Below, one piece after another: positions 7,555 to 10,649 of a DNA stretch of 10,649 nt; the first letter of the stretch is position 1, and each line of letters opens with the position of its first letter. The position numbers and the translations under genes are program-made. Origin of the DNA: Bacteroidales bacterium (lineage in GTDB: Bacteria; Bacteroidota; Bacteroidia; Bacteroidales; UBA7960). The stretch spans positions 1 to 10,649 of the forward strand of contig SKNE01000077.1 of the NCBI GenBank assembly GCA_007120675.1. Reading direction: 5' to 3'. The notes beneath the pieces are model-generated. The model was given only the letters and a program-made list of their open reading frames with translations. It was not told the origin of the DNA and ran no database searches.

Positions 7555-8916
7555 ATGAACTACCTGGAAAAATACTTCTACAACCTGAACATTGCCCTGG
7601 AAGCTGTCTTTGCCAACCGTTTCCGTTCGGTGCTGACGGCCCTGGGCATCATTTTCGGCGTGGCCGCCGTGATCGCCATGCTGGCCATCGGCAACGGGGC
7701 GCGCCAGGAGATCCTTGACCAGATGAAGATGGTGGGCATCAACAACATCATCATCAGGCCCATTTATGCCGAGGACGACAGCCGCGACGAGGCGACCCGG
7801 GGACGTTTCTCGCCCGGCCTGACCCTCCAGGACGTGGAAAGCATACGGCGCATCGTACCCACCGTCCACCGCGTTAGTCCGGAGGTGGAGATCAGCGCCT
7901 ATGCCATGAAGGACTTCATCAGGCGACCCGTCAGGGTGGCAGGGGTCACACCCGAGTATTTCGACGTGTTTTCCCTGGGGCTCTCACGGGGCAACATGTT
8001 TACCCCCCAACAGATGCAGGATGGCGCTTCAGTGGCCATCATCGGGAATAACATCCGCGCCATATTCTTTGGCAACACCGACCCCATCGGCAAGCAGATC
8101 AAGGCCGGACAGAACTGGCTGACGGTGATCGGGGTGGTTGAAGACCGCATGGTCACCGAGGACGCTGTCCGCAGCCTCGGTGTCAGCGAGTTCAACAACG
8201 TGATCTACATCCCGGTGCAAACCATGCTGCTGCGCTTCCAGGACCGGTCGGCCGTGAAGATAGAGGAGATCCAGATGATGCGTCGCGGGGGCGGCCGCCG
8301 CGGGGGCGGCTTTGTCATCATGAACCCTGCAGGGAACGACGAGGAGGAAGTAAAGTACACCAATTATCACCAGCTGGACCGCGTGGTGGTGCAGGTGGAC
8401 GACTCGGGACAACTTAGTCCCACCGCCGATGTGATCAGGCGCATGCTGGTGCGCCGCCACAACAACGTGGAGGACTTCGAGGTGATCATTCCCGAGCTGC
8501 TGCTGGAGCAGGAACAGCGAACCAAGGACATCTTCAATATCGTGCTTGGCGCCATCGCCGGCATATCGCTCATCGTGGGCGGCATTGGGATCATGAACAT
8601 CATGCTGGCCTCGGTGATGGAGCGCACCAGGGAGATCGGGGTGCGCCTGGCGGTCGGGGCCAAAAAAACCGATGTGGTGTTCCAGTTCCTCTCTGAGTCC
8701 ACCATCATCAGCGTGGCCGGGGGCATTATGGGCATTTTCCTGGGCATCGGACTCTCCAGGGGCATCATGCACTTCACAGGCATCCTCACCATCGTGAGTC
8801 TCGCCTCGGTGATCATCTCCTTCGGCGTGGCCGCCACGGTGGGGATCGTCTTCGGCTACATGCCCGCCAAAAAGGCCGCCGCCAAGGACCCTGTGACATC
8901 CCTGAGGTACGAGTAA
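7555..8916 (+). CDS. MacB-type ABC transporter permease (FtsX domain, no fused ATPase)
   Basis: The 453-residue protein has the MacB/FtsX permease layout. A first membrane segment lies near 25-47 (SVLTALGIIFGVAAVIAML). A large periplasmic domain follows at about 48-325. Three more segments lie near 327-351, 383-402 and 412-435. The segment after helix 2 carries ERTREIGVRLAVGAKK (356-371), the cytoplasmic coupling region of FtsX permeases. The C-terminus PAKKAAAKDPVTSLRYE is typical of the family. E. coli MacB is about 648 residues because an ATPase domain is fused at its N-terminus; no Walker motifs are present here, so an ATPase must come from another gene. The protein likely works with the adaptor encoded 4 bases upstream to drive efflux or to move an envelope substrate. 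Residues 243-252 are an odd RRGGGRRGGG stretch in the periplasmic domain. Confidence 0.92.
   Translation: MNYLEKYFYNLNIALEAVFANRFRSVLTALGIIFGVAAVIAMLAIGNGARQEILDQMKMVGINNIIIRPIYAEDDSRDEATRGRFSPGLTLQDVESIRRIVPTVHRVSPEVEISAYAMKDFIRRPVRVAGVTPEYFDVFSLGLSRGNMFTPQQMQDGASVAIIGNNIRAIFFGNTDPIGKQIKAGQNWLTVIGVVEDRMVTEDAVRSLGVSEFNNVIYIPVQTMLLRFQDRSAVKIEEIQMMRRGGGRRGGGFVIMNPAGNDEEEVKYTNYHQLDRVVVQVDDSGQLSPTADVIRRMLVRRHNNVEDFEVIIPELLLEQEQRTKDIFNIVLGAIAGISLIVGGIGIMNIMLASVMERTREIGVRLAVGAKKTDVVFQFLSESTIISVAGGIMGIFLGIGLSRGIMHFTGILTIVSLASVIISFGVAATVGIVFGYMPAKKAAAKDPVTSLRYE
8284..8310 (+). repeat. 15-base tandem duplication encoding RRGGG twice
   Basis: CGCGGGGGCGGC occurs at 8284-8295 and again at 8299-8310, with period 15 and in frame. 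Together with the preceding codons (cgt, cgc) it gives two near-identical five-codon units for Arg-Arg-Gly-Gly-Gly in the permease's periplasmic domain. The two units differ at one base. Confidence 0.85.
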
Positions 8917-9061
8917 GGCTCCGGCCAGCGGCACAAACAGCTTTTCGCCGGATAGCGGATGCAGCGACCCCGTATGGTGGTGATGCGCACCAGGGCGATC
9001 ACCGGCTCTCAGCACCGCGGCCGGCCTCCAGCCGCCAGCCAGGCAATTCAATAATTAGCAT

Positions 9062-9069
9062 TATTTTTG
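9062..9069 (+). promoter_or_regulatory. -7 promoter element abutting trpS (leaderless start)
   Basis: TATTTTTG matches TAnnTTTG and ends 4 bases before the trpS ATG at 9074. With the usual distance from this element to the start point, the transcript would begin at or within a base or two of the ATG. There is no clear -33 element. The rest of the gap (8917-9061) holds no gene. It has two weak inverted repeats (TCCGGC 8920-8925 with GCCGGA 8947-8952; GGTGAT 8979-8984 with ATCACC 8998-9003), neither followed by a T-run, so no confident terminator for the upstream operon. Confidence 0.55.
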
Positions 9070-9073
9070 CGCC

Positions 9074-10069
9074 ATGGAAACAGTATTGAGCGGAATTCGT
9101 TCCACAGGACACCTGCACCTGGGCAACTACTTCGGTGCCATCAGGAACTTTGTTAAGATGCAGCACGAGCATCGCTGCTACTTCTTTATCGCAGACTACC
9201 ATTCGCTGACCACCCATCCCGCACCGGGGGACCTGCACCGTAACGTCCGCCAGGTACTCGTTGAATACCTGGCAGCCGGCATCGATCCCGAGGTGGCCAC
9301 CCTGTACATACAGAGCGACGTGCCGGAGGTGGCAGAGCTGTACCTGCTGCTGAACATGAATGCCTACAAGGGCGAGCTGGAGCGTTGCACCTCATTCAAG
9401 GAAAAGGTGCGAAAACAGCCCGATAACGTGAACGCCGGACTGCTCACCTACCCCGTGCTGATGGCGGCCGACATCATCATTCACCGCGCCACCAAGGTGC
9501 CTGTGGGTAAAGACCAGGAGCAACACCTGGAGATGGCCCGCACCTTTGCCAACCGATTTAACCGGCTGTACAAGGTGGACTATTTCCCGGCCCCTTACGC
9601 GTTCAACTTTGACAACGAGCTGGTGAAGGTACCCGGACTGGATGGCAGCACCAAGATGGGCAAGTCGGAGGCCGAGGGCAACGCCATTTTCCTGGCTGAC
9701 GAGCCCGGGGCGATCCGCAAGAAGGTGATGCGTGCCACCACCGACAGCGGACCCGGCATCCCGGGAGAAGAGATGTCACAGCCCGTGGAAAACCTCTTCA
9801 ACCTGATGCGCCTGGTGAGCACGGCGGATACCGTGGAGCACTTCCTGGAAAGTTTTCAACAGGCAACCATCCGTTACGGCGACATGAAGAAGCAGCTGGC
9901 TGAAGACATGATTCGCTTTACGGCCCCCTTGCGTGAACGGATCCTGGAACTGGAAGCAGATACGGACTACCTGAAGAAGGTGGCCGGGATGGGCGCTGAA
10001 AAGGCCCGTGAGAGCGCCCGCAAAACCATTCGGGAGGTCAGGGAGATCATCGGGTTTAAACCATTTTGA
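9074..10069 (+). CDS. trpS: Tryptophanyl-tRNA synthetase
   Basis: The 331-residue protein has the length and motifs of bacterial class Ic TrpRS, which charges tRNA-Trp with tryptophan using ATP in the cytoplasm. The HIGH-type signature is TGHLHLGN (11-18) and the KMSKS-type loop is KMGKS (194-198), both in expected places. FIADYHSLTTHP (38-49) and PVGKDQEQHLEMAR (143-156) are characteristic of the tryptophan- and ATP-binding core. Residue 10 is Ser where many bacterial enzymes have Pro before T/S-G. The gene begins with ATGG directly after a -7 promoter element, suggesting a leaderless mRNA. hflX follows 52 bases downstream on the same strand and might be partly co-transcribed. Identification is firm. 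Confidence 0.97.
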   Translation: METVLSGIRSTGHLHLGNYFGAIRNFVKMQHEHRCYFFIADYHSLTTHPAPGDLHRNVRQVLVEYLAAGIDPEVATLYIQSDVPEVAELYLLLNMNAYKGELERCTSFKEKVRKQPDNVNAGLLTYPVLMAADIIIHRATKVPVGKDQEQHLEMARTFANRFNRLYKVDYFPAPYAFNFDNELVKVPGLDGSTKMGKSEAEGNAIFLADEPGAIRKKVMRATTDSGPGIPGEEMSQPVENLFNLMRLVSTADTVEHFLESFQQATIRYGDMKKQLAEDMIRFTAPLRERILELEADTDYLKKVAGMGAEKARESARKTIREVREIIGFKPF

Positions 10070-10073
10070 CAAC

Positions 10074-10101
10074 AGCCGGCAGCCGGTACCCCGTGCCGGT
10101 T
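10074..10101 (+). terminator. Weak hairpin after trpS
   Basis: AGCCGGCA (10074-10081) can pair with TGCCGGTT (10094-10101), giving 8 bp including one G-U pair around a 12-base loop, followed by a short TTTAT stretch that overlaps the stem end. It starts 5 bases after the trpS stop. It could be a modest or leaky terminator; the stem is short and the T-run poor, so read-through into hflX is plausible. Confidence 0.35.
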
Positions 10102-10121
10102 TATCACAAGCAACGCCTTAC

Positions 10122-10649
10122 ATGCCAAAACACATCGAGATAGGAAAAGAGAAAGAGCGGACAGTGCTGGTGGGTGCCATCATGGGCACTGAGACGGAGG
10201 AAAGCGTAACGGAATACCTGGATGAGCTGGCTTTTTTGGTTGATACTGCCGGGGGACTGGTCCTCAAGCGGTTCACCCAGAAGCTGGACAAGCCCGATGC
10301 CGCCACCTACATCGGCAAGGGCAAGGTGGCCGAGATCCGCGACTACATCAAAGAGACGGATGCCAACCTGGTGGTGTTTGACGACGAGCTCACCGCTTCA
10401 CAGCAGCGCAACCTGGACAGGGAGCTGAAAGCGCGCGTCATAGACCGCAGCAACCTCATCCTCGACATCTTCGCCATGCGGGCCCGCACGGCCCATGCCC
10501 GCACGCAGGTTGAGCTCGCGCAATACCAGTACCTCCTGCCCCGGCTGGCCGGTATGTGGACCCACCTGGAGCGGCAAAAAGGGGGTATCGGCCTGAAGGG
10601 ACCCGGTGAAAAGGAGATCGAAACAGACCGGCGCATCGTGCGCGACAAG
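10122..10649 (+). CDS. hflX: GTPase HflX, N-terminal part (cut by window edge)
   Basis: The first 176 residues of HflX are present, a ribosome-associated GTPase that splits or rescues stalled 70S ribosomes, notably under heat stress. Recognisable family stretches, in order, are YIGKGKVAEI, VVFDDELTASQQRNL, VIDRSNLILDIFAMRART and LPRLAGMWTHLERQKGG, then the Gly-rich GLKGPGEKEIETDRR that leads into the G domain. The G domain itself (Walker A and switch regions) lies beyond the right edge. The start is the first in-frame ATG, 52 bases after trpS. No TAnnTTTG element is seen in that gap, so it may depend on trpS read-through or on a promoter inside trpS. Confidence 0.95.
   Translation, partial: MPKHIEIGKEKERTVLVGAIMGTETEESVTEYLDELAFLVDTAGGLVLKRFTQKLDKPDAATYIGKGKVAEIRDYIKETDANLVVFDDELTASQQRNLDRELKARVIDRSNLILDIFAMRARTAHARTQVELAQYQYLLPRLAGMWTHLERQKGGIGLKGPGEKEIETDRRIVRDK

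Noticed and set aside
8029..9051. A 340-residue minus-strand ORF, and a 297-residue one at 6477-7370
   Set aside because: They are antisense to the permease and adaptor genes, are rich in His/Asp/Gly as expected from a GC-rich complement, and show no recognisable domain.

Overview
The window reads as chromosomal DNA from a member of the Bacteroidota, probably one with fairly GC-rich genes. Coding regions are GC-rich, the gaps between genes are AT-rich, and no gene has a convincing Shine-Dalgarno sequence. Several starts are preceded by copies of the TAnnTTTG -7 element typical of this phylum. The protein families (ElbB, an adaptor plus FtsX-type permease pair, TrpRS, HflX) fit this, but the species cannot be named from the sequence alone.

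Layout. Positions 1-5129 (minus strand) hold one uninterrupted gene for a giant secreted RHS/YD-repeat protein. It has a signal peptide, an N-terminal RHS-type domain, about 60 YD repeats and an RHS core that reaches the window edge. The C-terminal region, where RHS proteins of this kind carry their variable and often toxic domain, lies outside the window. A 276-base AT-rich gap follows, with a good promoter for the rhs gene and a perfect 14-bp hairpin that probably ends transcription of the next gene. Positions 5406-6056 (minus) encode an ElbB-type DJ-1/PfpI-family protein. A 252-base gap between divergent genes carries a -7 element on each strand. Positions 6309-8916 (plus) hold a two-gene operon for a periplasmic adaptor and a MacB-type permease; no ATPase gene accompanies them. 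Positions 9074-10069 (plus) encode tryptophanyl-tRNA synthetase, with a -7 element so close to the start that the mRNA is probably leaderless. From 10122 to the right edge is the first part of the ribosome-associated GTPase HflX.

The right half is ordinary housekeeping and envelope-transport content. The unusual element is the rhs gene. Forty-three consecutive repeats keep a strict 21-residue register, broken once by a 20-residue unit. From unit 14 to about unit 54 the units alternate between a GN type and an RL type, giving a 42-residue super-repeat. Cysteines are confined to the first half of the array. No CRISPR array, tRNA, rRNA or insertion sequence was seen.
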